Source of the DNA: Salipiger bermudensis
GTDB taxonomy: Bacteria > Pseudomonadota > Alphaproteobacteria > Rhodobacterales > Rhodobacteraceae
DNA: 64,000 nucleotides
Reading direction: 5' to 3'
NCBI RefSeq assembly: GCF_019801965.1
Contig: NZ_JAHVIA010000001.1
Coordinates: 434,001-498,000 of the forward strand
A program made the position numbers and the translations under genes. The notes under the pieces were generated by a model. The model worked only from the letters and a program-made list of their open reading frames with translations. It ran no database searches and was not told the origin of the DNA. Numbering within the stretch: position 1 is the first letter of the stretch; the number at the start of each line of letters is the position of its first letter. Of the stretch, positions 55,297 through 64,000 are shown piece by piece.

Positions 55297-56133
55297 TCAG
55301 AGGCTCGATGCGTTGAACGTGTCACATCCGCCAATGCTGCCCGATTCGTAGCCTCTTGCGAACCAGCTTTCGCGCTGCTCCGAGGTGCCGTGGGTGAAGG
55401 TATGCGGCTGCGGCACCCGCCCGGCACTGCGTTGCAGGTGATCATCGCCGATCATCCGCGCCGCGTTCAGCGCCTCGGCCATGTCGCCCGGCTCGAGCAG
55501 CCCGTCAACGTGATGCGCCCAGACCCCGGCGAGGCAATCCGCCTGCAGTTCGAGCCGCACGGTGATGGCGTTGGCCTGCGCCTCGCCGGCGCGCTGACGC
55601 ACCGAGTTGACCTGATCGAGGATGCCGAGTTCGTCCTGCACGTGATGCGCGACCTCGTGCGCGATCACGTAGGCGGCGGCGAAATCGCCTTCGGCCCCGA
55701 GCCGCTGCGACAGCGTCGCGAAGAACTGGGTATCGAGATAGGCCTTGCGGTCGAGCGGGCAGTAGAACGGCCCGGTCGCGCCGCTGGCGCCGCCGCAGGG
55801 CGACGAGGTCGTGCCCGAGAACAGCACCAGCACCGGCGGCTCGTAGGGCGCACCCACCTCGCGGGGGAAGATCTCGCTCCAGACCTCCTCTGTGGTCGCG
55901 AGCACCTGCGAGGAAAACTCCGCCGCCGCCTCTTCCTGCGGGGTGATCTCGCGCTGGGTGCTGCTCTGCGTGCTGCCCTCGAGGATCGGCGTCACGTCGA
56001 TGCCGGTGAAATAGCCGATCGCCAGTACCAGCAGCACGCCGACCCCCCCGAGCCCGCCGATCGCGATGCCGCCACCGCCCCTGCCGCGCCGATCCTCGAT
56101 ATTGCTGCTGCGTCTGACACCCCTGAGCCGCAT
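55297..56133 (-). CDS. Membrane-anchored zinc metallopeptidase (YpfJ-like, neutral zinc)
   Basis: A 278-residue protein. An N-terminal basic segment is followed by a TM helix (about 23-43; GIAIGGLGGVGVLLVLAIGYF) and a periplasmic YpfJ-type metallopeptidase domain with HEVAHH (zinc ligands) and ELQADCLAGVWAHH. The ATG at 56133 has GGAGG eight bases upstream. It is transcribed away from dnaX and is coupled to the phosphatase gene. The substrate is unknown. Confidence 0.9.
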   Translation of the reverse strand: MRLRGVRRSSNIEDRRGRGGGGIAIGGLGGVGVLLVLAIGYFTGIDVTPILEGSTQSSTQREITPQEEAAAEFSSQVLATTEEVWSEIFPREVGAPYEPPVLVLFSGTTSSPCGGASGATGPFYCPLDRKAYLDTQFFATLSQRLGAEGDFAAAYVIAHEVAHHVQDELGILDQVNSVRQRAGEAQANAITVRLELQADCLAGVWAHHVDGLLEPGDMAEALNAARMIGDDHLQRSAGRVPQPHTFTHGTSEQRESWFARGYESGSIGGCDTFNASSL

Positions 56134-56302
56134 GGGCCGATCCTCCGACTGGCGTGGCGCGACCATCACGCCACCGTGAGCCATACTCGCTCAACGCCTG
56201 CCGATGCGGTTTGGTTCACCCCGCTTTTCCGCGCCGCGCCCGGTTTACCTCTGGCGGCGGCGCGCATACCTTGTGCAGGTCCCGTCACCCGGAAGGCCCC
56301 AG

Positions 56303-58063
56303 ATGTCCGAGCAATCGCCCAAGTACCAGGTTCTCGCCCGCAAGTACCGCCCCGAGACCTTCGCCGATCTGGTCGGCCAGGACGCCATGGTGCGCACGCT
56401 CAAGAACGCCTTCAAGGCCGGGCGCATCGCGCAGGCCTTCATCATGACCGGCATCCGCGGCACCGGCAAGACCACCACCGCCCGGATCATCGCCAAGGGC
56501 ATGAACTGCATCGGCCCCGACGGCGAGGGCGGCCCCACCACCGAGCCCTGCGGTGAGTGCGAGCATTGCAAAGCGATCATGGAGGGCCGCCATGTCGACG
56601 TCATCGAGATGGACGCCGCCTCCAACACCGGCGTCGGCGATATCCGCGAGATTATCGACAGCGTGCACTACCGGGCGGCCTCGGCGCGCTACAAGATCTA
56701 CATCATCGACGAGGTCCACATGCTCTCGAACAGCGCCTTCAACGCGCTGCTCAAGACGCTGGAGGAGCCACCGGCCCATGTGAAATTCATCTTCGCCACC
56801 ACCGAGATCCGCAAGGTGCCGGTGACGGTGCTGTCGCGCTGCCAGCGCTTCGACCTGCGCCGCATCGAGCCCGAGGTGATGATCGCGTTGCTGCGCAAGA
56901 TCGCCGGCTCCGAGGGCGCCGAGATCACCGACGACGCGCTGGCGCTGGTCACCCGCGCCGCCGAGGGCTCGGCCCGTGATGCCACCTCGCTGCTCGATCA
57001 GGCGATCAGCCACGGCGCCGGCGAGACCACCGCCGAGCAGGTCCGCGCCATGCTGGGCCTCGCCGACCGGGGCCGGGTGATGGACCTGTTCGAGAAGATC
57101 ATGTACGGCGACGCCCCCGGCGCGCTGACCGAACTGTCGGAGCAATACGCCGATGGCGCCGACCCGCTGGCGGTGCTGCGCGACTTGGCCGAGATCACCC
57201 ACTGGACGTCGGTGGTGAAGATCACCCCGGAGGCCGCCGAGGATCCGACGATTTCGCCCGACGAGCGCGCCCGCGGCGAGACCATGGCTGCCAATCTCGG
57301 GATGCGCGCGCTGACCCGCATGTGGCAGATGCTGCTCAAGGCGCTCGACGAGGTGGCGCAGGCGCCCAACGCCATGATGGCCGCCGAGATGGCGGTGATC
57401 CGGCTGACCCACGTGGCCGAGCTACCCTCGCCCGAAGAGCTTCTGCGCAAGCTGCAGGACACCCCGCCCCCGCCGCCGTCGGGCCCCGGTGGCGGCTATG
57501 CCCACGCGCCCGCCGCTGGCGGCGCCCAGGCGACCGGCGGCCACGTCCAGCCCACGCATCCGGCGCCTTCTGGCCCGGTCGCGACGCAGGGCAACGCGGT
57601 GCTGGCGGTGGCGGCGGATCACGCGCTGGCCCGCTTCCCGACCTTCGAGCACGTGGTCGAGCTGATCCGTGCCAACCGTGACATGACGCTGCTGATGGAG
57701 GTCGAGCGCTGCGTGCGGCTCGCCGCCTACCAGCCCGGCCGCATCGAGTTCACCCCCACCGACAACGCCCGCGGCGATCTCGCCCAGCGCTTGGGCAGCG
57801 CGCTGCAGCGCTGGACAGGCAATCGCTGGGGCGTGTCGCTGGTCAATGGCTGCGACACGGCAACGATCTGGGAGCAGGCCCACGCCGCCGAGCTGGCGAT
57901 GAAGGCCGAGGCGGCGGAGCACCCGCTGATCCAGGCCGCACTGGCCGTCTTCCCGAAGGCCGAGATCGTCGAGATCCGTACCCCCGAGGCCGCCGCGCAG
58001 GAGGCCACCGCCGAAGCGCTGCCGGAGGTTGAGGACGAGTGGGACCCGTTCGAGGAAGAGTGA
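56303..58063 (+). CDS. dnaX: DNA polymerase III subunit gamma/tau
   Basis: A 586-residue clamp-loader protein. It has YRPETFADLVGQDAMVRTL, Walker A GIRGTGKTT, the zinc module CGECEHC, and Walker B/IIDEVHMLS, with SRC motif SRCQRFDL. A Pro/Gly-rich hinge (about 390-440) leads to a tau-type C-terminal domain. It loads the sliding clamp and couples polymerases. GGAAGG lies 6 nt before the ATG. The usual ybaB and recR neighbours are absent downstream. Confidence 0.96.
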   Translation: MSEQSPKYQVLARKYRPETFADLVGQDAMVRTLKNAFKAGRIAQAFIMTGIRGTGKTTTARIIAKGMNCIGPDGEGGPTTEPCGECEHCKAIMEGRHVDVIEMDAASNTGVGDIREIIDSVHYRAASARYKIYIIDEVHMLSNSAFNALLKTLEEPPAHVKFIFATTEIRKVPVTVLSRCQRFDLRRIEPEVMIALLRKIAGSEGAEITDDALALVTRAAEGSARDATSLLDQAISHGAGETTAEQVRAMLGLADRGRVMDLFEKIMYGDAPGALTELSEQYADGADPLAVLRDLAEITHWTSVVKITPEAAEDPTISPDERARGETMAANLGMRALTRMWQMLLKALDEVAQAPNAMMAAEMAVIRLTHVAELPSPEELLRKLQDTPPPPPSGPGGGYAHAPAAGGAQATGGHVQPTHPAPSGPVATQGNAVLAVAADHALARFPTFEHVVELIRANRDMTLLMEVERCVRLAAYQPGRIEFTPTDNARGDLAQRLGSALQRWTGNRWGVSLVNGCDTATIWEQAHAAELAMKAEAAEHPLIQAALAVFPKAEIVEIRTPEAAAQEATAEALPEVEDEWDPFEEE

Positions 58064-58171
58064 GGGGCGCAGGGCACATGCCCGATCGGCACTTCACTTC
58101 CTGGTAGGCCTATACCGGGTGGTTTGCTATGTCGGGAAAGCCAAATCTATATCGTTAGGTGTATCGCGATC

Positions 58172-58495
58172 TTGACTAATTCAAATGCAAATCTCGGTAC
58201 GAAGAAGTCTCGCTACGTCGTCTACAGGATCACTTTTCCAAACAAGAAGATCTACATCGGAAAAGATGTCGGCGGTGACGGGCACTCTATCCGATACTTC
58301 GGGAGCTGGGATCAGAGAGCGGTCGAAGCTGAATTCACGAAGGAGGAACTGATGGATTTTAGGATCCGACGAGAGATCCTCTTCGAAAGTGATGACAAGC
58401 GGGAAGTGGCAATTAGGGAGCTGGAATTGATTGTATCTGAGCAGTCAAACGACCCTTCGATAGGATATAATCGATCACCAAAATTCCGAGGCTGA
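58172..58495 (+). CDS. GIY-YIG-type nuclease-like small protein (possibly a mobile remnant)
   Basis: A 107-residue AT-richer ORF directly after dnaX. It carries VVYRITFPNKKIYIGKD (YVVY 15-18 and YIG 28-30), then RYFGSWD as in phage homing-type GIY-YIG enzymes (DGYFGSGK), an Arg/Glu-rich helix AIRELELI (with a plausible catalytic Glu) and GYN near the end. The C-terminal half lacks a DNA-binding domain. The start is uncertain: TTG at 58172 has a weak AGGTG; the frame runs on upstream to a TTG at 58124. GC and codon use differ from neighbours, suggesting recent acquisition. Confidence 0.6.
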   Translation: MTNSNANLGTKKSRYVVYRITFPNKKIYIGKDVGGDGHSIRYFGSWDQRAVEAEFTKEELMDFRIRREILFESDDKREVAIRELELIVSEQSNDPSIGYNRSPKFRG

Positions 58496-58686
58496 TGCGT
58501 AGACCATAGTTTTCGGATCGGCAGGCGGCAGACCGGTCGTCCTGCGTTCGGCCTCCTCCGTAGATTCAAGACAAGTCCGAACCCCTTAAGCTAGGTGCTG
58601 GCGTCACCAGACTGCCCGCCCGAAGGGTGAGAATTGCCAAAGGTGTGCTTTCAGCATGACTGATGCACGGCGGCGCGAGACACCTT

Positions 58687-59592
58687 TCAGCCGCCCATCA
58701 CCTCCACCGTCCGCCGCAGCCCTTCCTCGATGCCCACGACCGGCTGCCACCCGAGCAGCCGCCCGGCCCGCGAGATATCGAGCACGCTCGACTTCAGCTC
58801 GCTCTCCAGCGGCGCGCGCTCCAGCGCCAGCGCCTGACCGGTCACCCGCTGTACCAGCGCCACGAGATCCGCCAGCGAGGTGCCCTGACCGGTGCCGATG
58901 TTGAGCGTCGTCACCCGCTCGGGCAACTCTACGACGCAGGCCCGCGCCACGGCGGCGCAGAAATCCGAGACGTGAATGTAATCGCGCAGGCTCTCGCCGG
59001 TGCCGAAGAGCTTGAACGGCGTGCCCGTCGCCAGCGCGTTGAGCAGGATCGTCACCACGCCATAGCCCGGCCCCGCCAGCGGCGAGCCGTAGGCATTGGC
59101 GAGCCGTAGGATGGTCAGCCGGAAGCCGTGCCGGTTGGCGAGCATCACCAGCGCCTGCTCCACCGCCATCTTCTGCAGCGCATAGTAGGACTTGGGGTTA
59201 AGCGGCGCGTCTTCTGGGATGGGCAGCGCATCGGTGTCGCCATAGACCCCGGCGGAGGAGACGTAGACCATGTGGCCACGCCAGCCGCGCGCCAGCAGGG
59301 CCTCGACGAAGCGCGCCTGCGGCTCGATCTCGCGGCGACTGAGATCGGCATAGCTCTCGAACGGCACCCGTGGGCTGGCGAGCCCGGCACAATGCACGAT
59401 GCTCGCGTGTGTGTCGCGCTCCGGCAGCCAGCCGGGCGAGAGCACATCGGCGGTCGAGATCTGCGGCAACCCCGCCGCCTGCCGCGGCAGGGCACGCCGT
59501 GCGACCCCGGTGGCGTCATGGCCAGCGGCCCGCAGGTGGTAGAGGATCTCGCAGCCCAGAACGCCGGAGCTGCCGGTGACGTAGATGCGCAT
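58687..59592 (-). CDS. NAD-dependent epimerase/dehydratase (extended SDR)
   Basis: A 301-residue nucleotide-sugar SDR enzyme with the Rossmann motif VTGSSGVLG, active-site VSSAGVYG and the SYYALQK (YxxxK) pair, plus RLANAYGSPLAGPGYGVV. The likely reaction is an epimerisation, dehydration or reduction of a nucleotide sugar. It is 10 bp after the FAD oxidoreductase gene on the same strand. GAGG lies 8 nt before the ATG at 59592. Confidence 0.9.
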   Translation of the reverse strand: MRIYVTGSSGVLGCEILYHLRAAGHDATGVARRALPRQAAGLPQISTADVLSPGWLPERDTHASIVHCAGLASPRVPFESYADLSRREIEPQARFVEALLARGWRGHMVYVSSAGVYGDTDALPIPEDAPLNPKSYYALQKMAVEQALVMLANRHGFRLTILRLANAYGSPLAGPGYGVVTILLNALATGTPFKLFGTGESLRDYIHVSDFCAAVARACVVELPERVTTLNIGTGQGTSLADLVALVQRVTGQALALERAPLESELKSSVLDISRAGRLLGWQPVVGIEEGLRRTVEVMGG

Positions 59593-59602
59593 GGCGGCCC
59601 CC

Positions 59603-60694
59603 TCAGGCAAATCGCGCCGGCGACAGCGCGGCGCGGCTCTCGGCGCCGACCGACGCCTCGCGCCCGGCCACCAGCGCCGCGGTCAGCTCGGCCAGCGCCG
59701 GGGCGGTCTGGATGCCGTGGCCACCCTGCCCGGCGAGCCAGAAGAAGCCCTCCGCGGCGCCGTCGAAGCCGCAGACCGGGGTCTTGTCCGGCGCGAAGCT
59801 GCGCAGCCCCGCCCAGCTCGAGACCATGCGGGTGACAGGCACCGTCACCGCGCTTTCGTAGCGGTGCAGCCCCTCCGCCAGCACCATGTCGTCGGGCCAG
59901 GCATCCTGCGGCGGCACCGGGTCGGCATCGGCGGGGCTTACCATGAGCTGGCCGCCCATCGGCTTGGCATACCAGGTCTCGGCGATCGAGCCGAAGAGCG
60001 GCCAGAGGCCCACCTCATGGGCGTCAGGCGCCGGCAACACCGCGGCAGAGCGCCGGCAGGGCTGGATCGGGATCGGCTGCGCGCCCGCCATGCGCGCGAC
60101 CTCGCCCGCCCAGGCACCGGCGGCGTTGATCACCACCGGCGCTGCGTGGGTCTCGCCGCCCGCCACGATCTGCCACAGCCCCGCCTCGCGGCTCAGCGCC
60201 GAGACCGGCGCCTTGCAGCGCAGCGCGCCGCCGCGCGCCCGGAACTTGCGCAGGTAGCCCTGCAGCATGGCGTCGACGTCGATGTCGCGGGCCTCGGGCT
60301 CCAGCACCGCGCCGGCGAAATGACCGGGTTTCAGGATCGGCACCAGCCGCTCGGCCTCGGCGGCGCTCAGCCGGTCGAGCCCGGCGCTGCCGGCGGCATA
60401 CTCCTCGAGCAGATCGAGCTCCTCGCCGGTGGCGAGCAGCAGCTCGCCGCGCGGCGTCAGCAGCGGCGCCTCGACATCGATGTCGGGTGCCTCGAAGAAG
60501 CCCGCCGCCCGGTCGTTCAGCGCACGCAGGGCGGCGTTGCCGTAATTGCGGATGAAGATCGCCGCGGAGCGCGCGGTGGAGTGCCGCCCGGTTCCCGGCT
60601 CGGCCTCGAGCAGCAGGACCTCGGCGTCCGCGGCCAGCGCCGCCGCGGCACTCACCCCGGCCATGCCGCCGCCGATCACGATGATGTCGGGCAT
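59603..60694 (-). CDS. FAD-dependent oxidoreductase (DAO/glycine-oxidase-like)
   Basis: A 363-residue DAO-family flavoprotein starting MPDIIVIGGGMAGVSAAAALA (dinucleotide motif). EAEPGTGRHSTARSAAIF binds FAD; the C-terminal GLRSFAPDKTPVCGFD and WLAGQGGHGIQTAPALA are of the ThiO/DadA-like class. It may oxidise an amino acid or amine. AAGGAG lies just before the ATG. It is adjacent to the sugar epimerase, with no evident shared pathway. Confidence 0.88.
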   Translation of the reverse strand: MPDIIVIGGGMAGVSAAAALAADAEVLLLEAEPGTGRHSTARSAAIFIRNYGNAALRALNDRAAGFFEAPDIDVEAPLLTPRGELLLATGEELDLLEEYAAGSAGLDRLSAAEAERLVPILKPGHFAGAVLEPEARDIDVDAMLQGYLRKFRARGGALRCKAPVSALSREAGLWQIVAGGETHAAPVVINAAGAWAGEVARMAGAQPIPIQPCRRSAAVLPAPDAHEVGLWPLFGSIAETWYAKPMGGQLMVSPADADPVPPQDAWPDDMVLAEGLHRYESAVTVPVTRMVSSWAGLRSFAPDKTPVCGFDGAAEGFFWLAGQGGHGIQTAPALAELTAALVAGREASVGAESRAALSPARFA

Positions 60695-60943
60695 GTCGTC
60701 TCCTTCACGTTGCGTCTTGCAGCACTAGCTTGCCTCTCAACGGGATAGACAGCCCGAGGGGACGGGGCAAGCGATGCAGAGGAGACACACACCCGGCGCT
60801 TCCCCGCCTGTTCCACGCGAGAAGCGCGGCGGAGGGCGTAAGATGCGATTGCCTTCCCTAGCGTCCACGATTGCACTGGGTTACTGTGGATCGATCTCGC
60901 CCCAAGGGCGAACAGCCCCATGGCCCGAGAAAGGAATTCCTCA

Positions 60944-62755
60944 GTGACCATCCGGCGCTTTGCTGCCGCTTCCGGCACCGCCCTTTGCCTCGCATCCACC
61001 CCTGCCTTCGCGCTCGAGAACCTGAACTTCTCGACCCCCGGCATGGACGAGGACCTCCGCGCGCAAATGCGCAACAACTCGGCGCTCGCCTCGGTCGAGG
61101 CCGAAGCAGAGGATGCGCCGCCGACCGGGCAGGACGTGCTCGCCGCGGCGCTGTCGGACTATGGCATCCTGCTCGAGACGCTTTACGCAAACGGCTACTA
61201 TGGCGGCGTCATCAGCATCCGGATCGACGGTCGCGAGGCCGCGGATATCCCGCTCCTGCAGACCCCGGACCGCGTCGACACCGTCGTGGTCAGCGTGCAG
61301 AGCGGCCCCGCCTTCACCTTCGGTCGCGCCGAGATCGCGCCGCTCGCCCCGGAGACAGAGCTGCCCGAGGGCTTCAAGCGCGGCGAGACTGCCGAGGCCT
61401 CGCTGGTGGGCGATGCCGCCGATGCAGGGATCGACGGCTGGCGCCAGATCGGCCATGCCAAGGCCGAGATCTCCTACCAGAACGTGGTCGCCGATCACCG
61501 CAACAGCGAGCTCGATGTCGAGATGCGCATCGCCCCCGGCCGCGAGCTGCGCTTCGGACGGCTGATCACCGTCAACGACAGCGCCGTGCGCACCGCCGCG
61601 CAGCGCCGCATTGCCGGCTTCCCCAACGGCGAGCGCTTCGATCCCGACGAGCTCGAGGAGGTCGAGCGCCGCCTGACCCGGACCGGCGCCTTCACCAGCG
61701 TCACCCTGCGAGAGGCGGAGGAACCGAACCCCGACGGCACACTCGATGTCGAGCTGCGCGTGGTCGACAACAAGCCCCGCCGTTTCGGCTTCGGTGCCGA
61801 GATCTCGTCGCTCGAGGGGCTGAGCCTCACCGCCTTCTGGCTGCATCGCAACCTCTGGGGCGGCGCCGAGCGCCTGCGCATCGACGGCGAGGTCACCGAT
61901 ATTGGCGCCTCCGGCAGCGACGCGCTCGACGCGAGCATCACCGCGCGGCTCGAGATTCCCGCCGCCATCGCCGAGCTCGGCCCCAACACCGACGCCTTCT
62001 TTGAGGCATCGCTCTCGACCCTGAACGAGCCGACCTACTCGGCCAACACCGCCGAGCTGACGGCCGGTCTGACCCGGCGCTTCAACGAGGATCTCACCGG
62101 CGAGATCGGGGTCGGCCTGCTCTATTCCGAGACCGAGGATGATCTCGGCGAGCGCGAGTTCCTGCTGTTCACGCTGCCGCTCTCGCTGACCTGGGACAAG
62201 CGCGACATCGATCTCGACCCGACCTCTGGCTGGTATCTCGATGCCGAGCTGACCCCGTTCTACAATCTCGACGGCGAGGGCCACGGCGCCCGGCTCTACA
62301 CCGACCTGCGCGGCTATTACGGCTTCGGCGAGAGCAAGAGCACCGTGCTCGCGGGCCGGCTTCAGCTTGGCTCGGTCGTCGGCGCGGAGCTGGAAGACAC
62401 CCAGCCCGAATTCCTGTTCTACTCCGGCGGCGCCGGCACCGTGCGCGGCCAGCCCTACCAGTCACTCACCGTCGATCTCGACGGCGACGAGACCGGCGGC
62501 CGCAGCTTCCTCGGCCTCTCGACCGAACTGCGCCAGGACATCAACGACACCTGGGGCGTGGTCGCCTTTGCCGACGCGGGCTACATCAGCGAGGCCAGCA
62601 CCCCCGGCACCGAGGGCGACTGGCACGCGGGCGCCGGCCTCGGCGTGCGATACTCGACCCCGATCGGCCCGCTCCGGGTCGATCTCGCCAGCCCGGTCTC
62701 GGGCGATACCGGCGACGGGGTGCAGCTTTACATCGGCATAGGTCAGGCATTTTGA
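60944..62755 (+). CDS. tamA: Translocation and assembly module subunit TamA (BamA-like)
   Basis: A 603-residue outer-membrane Omp85 protein. A signal peptide (about 1-23, CLASTPAFA) is followed by POTRA domains (about 25-270) and a 16-strand BamA-type barrel with the C-terminal IGIGQAF. The FLFYSGGAGTVRGQPYQS element is the VRGF-like loop 6 motif. The GTG at 60944 is chosen for AAAGGA eight bases upstream, over ATG 60920 which has none. With TamB it inserts autotransporters and other proteins, and likely moves lipids. Confidence 0.92.
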   Translation: MTIRRFAAASGTALCLASTPAFALENLNFSTPGMDEDLRAQMRNNSALASVEAEAEDAPPTGQDVLAAALSDYGILLETLYANGYYGGVISIRIDGREAADIPLLQTPDRVDTVVVSVQSGPAFTFGRAEIAPLAPETELPEGFKRGETAEASLVGDAADAGIDGWRQIGHAKAEISYQNVVADHRNSELDVEMRIAPGRELRFGRLITVNDSAVRTAAQRRIAGFPNGERFDPDELEEVERRLTRTGAFTSVTLREAEEPNPDGTLDVELRVVDNKPRRFGFGAEISSLEGLSLTAFWLHRNLWGGAERLRIDGEVTDIGASGSDALDASITARLEIPAAIAELGPNTDAFFEASLSTLNEPTYSANTAELTAGLTRRFNEDLTGEIGVGLLYSETEDDLGEREFLLFTLPLSLTWDKRDIDLDPTSGWYLDAELTPFYNLDGEGHGARLYTDLRGYYGFGESKSTVLAGRLQLGSVVGAELEDTQPEFLFYSGGAGTVRGQPYQSLTVDLDGDETGGRSFLGLSTELRQDINDTWGVVAFADAGYISEASTPGTEGDWHAGAGLGVRYSTPIGPLRVDLASPVSGDTGDGVQLYIGIGQAF

Positions 62756-64000
62756 AACGCTTTCTCCTCCTCCTCTCCCTGCTTCTCGGACTGTCCCTGC
62801 CCGCGACGGCGCAGGAGGATGACGAGGGCACCCGGCTTGAACGCCTGATCGAGAACGCGCTTTCGTCGGACGGCACCAGCGTGACGGTGCGCGGCTTCCG
62901 CGGCGCGCTGAGCTCGCAGGCCACGATGGAGCGCATGACCATCGCCGACGCGCAGGGCATCTGGCTGACGCTGGAGAATGCCGAGCTCGACTGGAGCCGC
63001 CTGGCATTGCTGCGCGGCCGCCTGCAAGTCGACGAACTGAGCGCCGAGCGGCTGGAAGTGACCCGCCTGCCCGCCTCCGGCTCCTCCGCGCCGGCCCCCG
63101 AGGCCAGCGGCGGCAGCTTCGCGCTGCCCGACCTGCCGGTCTCGGTCAATGTCGGCCGTTTCGCCATCGACGCCGTCGAGCTTGGAGCGCCGATCATGGG
63201 CGAGGCGGTGACGCTCAATGTCGAGGGCGCGGCGCAGCTTGCCGATGGCGAGGGCAACGTGGAGCTTGCCGTGGTGCGGCAGGACGGCCCCACCGACGCG
63301 CTGAACTTCACCGGCAGCTACGCCAATGACAGCCGCGAACTGCTGGTCGATCTGGTGCTCGAGGAAGGCTCCGGCGGCCTTCTGACCACCAAGATGGGCC
63401 TGCCCGGCGCGCCGCCAATCCGCCTTGCGGTGCAGGGCGAGGGCGTGGTCGACGATTTCACCGCCGATCTCTCGCTCGCCACCGATGGCGAGGACCGCTT
63501 CGCCGGTCAGGTCACGCTTGAAGGCATCGAGGCGCAGGGTCACCGCTTTGCCGCCAATCTCGAGGGCGATCTGCGCCCGCTGCTGCCCGTCGAGCAGCGC
63601 GCCTTTCTCGGTAACAACCAGCTTCTGCGCACCAGCGGCATGCTCGAAACGGGTGGCGCCATCGCGCTCGACGAGCTGACGCTCGAGACCGCCGCGGTCT
63701 CGCTGAGCGGCGAGGCGCGCATCGGCGCCGAGGGCTGGCCCGAGCGGCTGCGGCTCTCCGGGCGCATCGCTTCGGAAGACGGCAGCCCGGTGCGTCTGGC
63801 CTTCGCGCAGGACGAGACGCTGCTCGAACAGGCGACGTTGTCGCTGTTCTACGACGCCTCAATCGGCGACGAGTTCACCCTCGAGCTTGCCCTCGAAGGG
63901 CTCGACCGCCCCGAGATGTCGCTCGAGAGCGCCCAGCTCTCCGGCGCCGGCGTCATCGCCCAGAACGAGACCAGCAGCCTGCCCGGCGCGGTGCGCGGTC
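62752..64000 (+). CDS. tamB: Translocation and assembly module subunit TamB, N-terminal part (cut by window edge)
   Basis: This frame continues beyond base 64000. It starts with TTG at 62752, overlapping the tamA stop as TTGA, giving the signal-anchor sequence KRFLLLLSLLLGLSLPATAQ. It then follows the AsmA/TamB-type beta-taco pattern (SVTVRGFRGALSS, MTIADAQGIWLTLENAELDWS, VDELSAERLEVTRLP). TamB is a very large periplasmic protein that bridges inner membrane and TamA. It is translationally coupled to tamA. Confidence 0.9.
   Translation, partial: MKRFLLLLSLLLGLSLPATAQEDDEGTRLERLIENALSSDGTSVTVRGFRGALSSQATMERMTIADAQGIWLTLENAELDWSRLALLRGRLQVDELSAERLEVTRLPASGSSAPAPEASGGSFALPDLPVSVNVGRFAIDAVELGAPIMGEAVTLNVEGAAQLADGEGNVELAVVRQDGPTDALNFTGSYANDSRELLVDLVLEEGSGGLLTTKMGLPGAPPIRLAVQGEGVVDDFTADLSLATDGEDRFAGQVTLEGIEAQGHRFAANLEGDLRPLLPVEQRAFLGNNQLLRTSGMLETGGAIALDELTLETAAVSLSGEARIGAEGWPERLRLSGRIASEDGSPVRLAFAQDETLLEQATLSLFYDASIGDEFTLELALEGLDRPEMSLESAQLSGAGVIAQNETSSLPGAVRG

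Noticed and set aside
58312-58569. Minus-strand 85-residue open frame over the GIY-YIG gene
   Set aside because: The plus-strand frame carries the recognisable GIY-YIG motifs; the opposite frame shows none and no Shine-Dalgarno.

Overview
The window is GC-rich, densely packed alphaproteobacterial DNA. The markers point to a Rhodobacteraceae/Roseobacter-group bacterium: a DUF6280-type small protein beside efp, a pcm-tolC-PopZ-like order, a red-type (form IC) RuBisCO operon with cbbX, TRAP and polyamine-type ABC transporters, and family-typical perfect-palindrome terminators. A Salipiger/Pelagibaca-like genome fits, but that species-level guess is from memory and was not tested. No prophage, CRISPR array, transposase or rRNA was seen. 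One tRNA (Cys) and the small SRP RNA are present.

Layout. 1-5.1 kb: 5' end of a GNAT acetyltransferase, efp, a DUF6280 protein, a PopZ-like polar organiser, a TolC-family protein and an isoaspartyl methyltransferase-like protein. 5.2-5.9 kb: a YqjD/YqjE-like stress pair behind a match to the EcfG general-stress promoter. 6.0-15.5 kb: a translationally coupled minus-strand operon that appears to make a polysaccharide and carries its own phosphorelay. It encodes an Hpt protein, a BcsB-like periplasmic subunit, a family 2 glycosyltransferase with an N-terminal MshEN-like domain, a GT-C-like membrane protein, a receiver protein with a degenerate GGDEF domain, a Cache-PAS histidine kinase, a single-domain receiver and an outer-membrane barrel. 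This is the best candidate for an undescribed system here.

15.8-22.3 kb: tRNA-Cys, then a TetR-divergent operon for a polyamine-type ABC importer, an MBL-fold hydrolase and an agmatinase-family ureohydrolase. 22.3-27.9 kb: an oligopeptide ABC importer (oppA, B, C and fused DF), preceded by a 21-bp inverted repeat around 100 bp. 28.4-34.3 kb: a low-complexity hypothetical gene, an FAH-family hydrolase, a DadA-like oxidase and a TRAP transporter. 34.35-46.2 kb: cbbR divergent from cbbFPTALSXE, a redoxin gene, cbbZ and cbbY. This is a near-complete Calvin-cycle operon including RuBisCO activase and 2-phosphoglycolate salvage.

46.2-54.4 kb: a methyltransferase, a YnjBCD-type ABC importer, an SRPBCC protein, nudC, a 54-bp tandem repeat that can encode an 18-residue repeat, and cpdB. 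54.5-64 kb: SRP RNA, a protein-tyrosine-phosphatase-like gene, a zinc metallopeptidase, dnaX, an AT-richer GIY-YIG gene where ybaB-recR would be expected, a sugar-nucleotide epimerase, an FAD oxidoreductase, tamA and the start of tamB.

Many operons use 1-8 nt overlaps of stop and start codons, several with GTG or TTG starts. Start sites were chosen by Shine-Dalgarno spacing. Functions are assigned from motifs and remembered family features only, without database searches.
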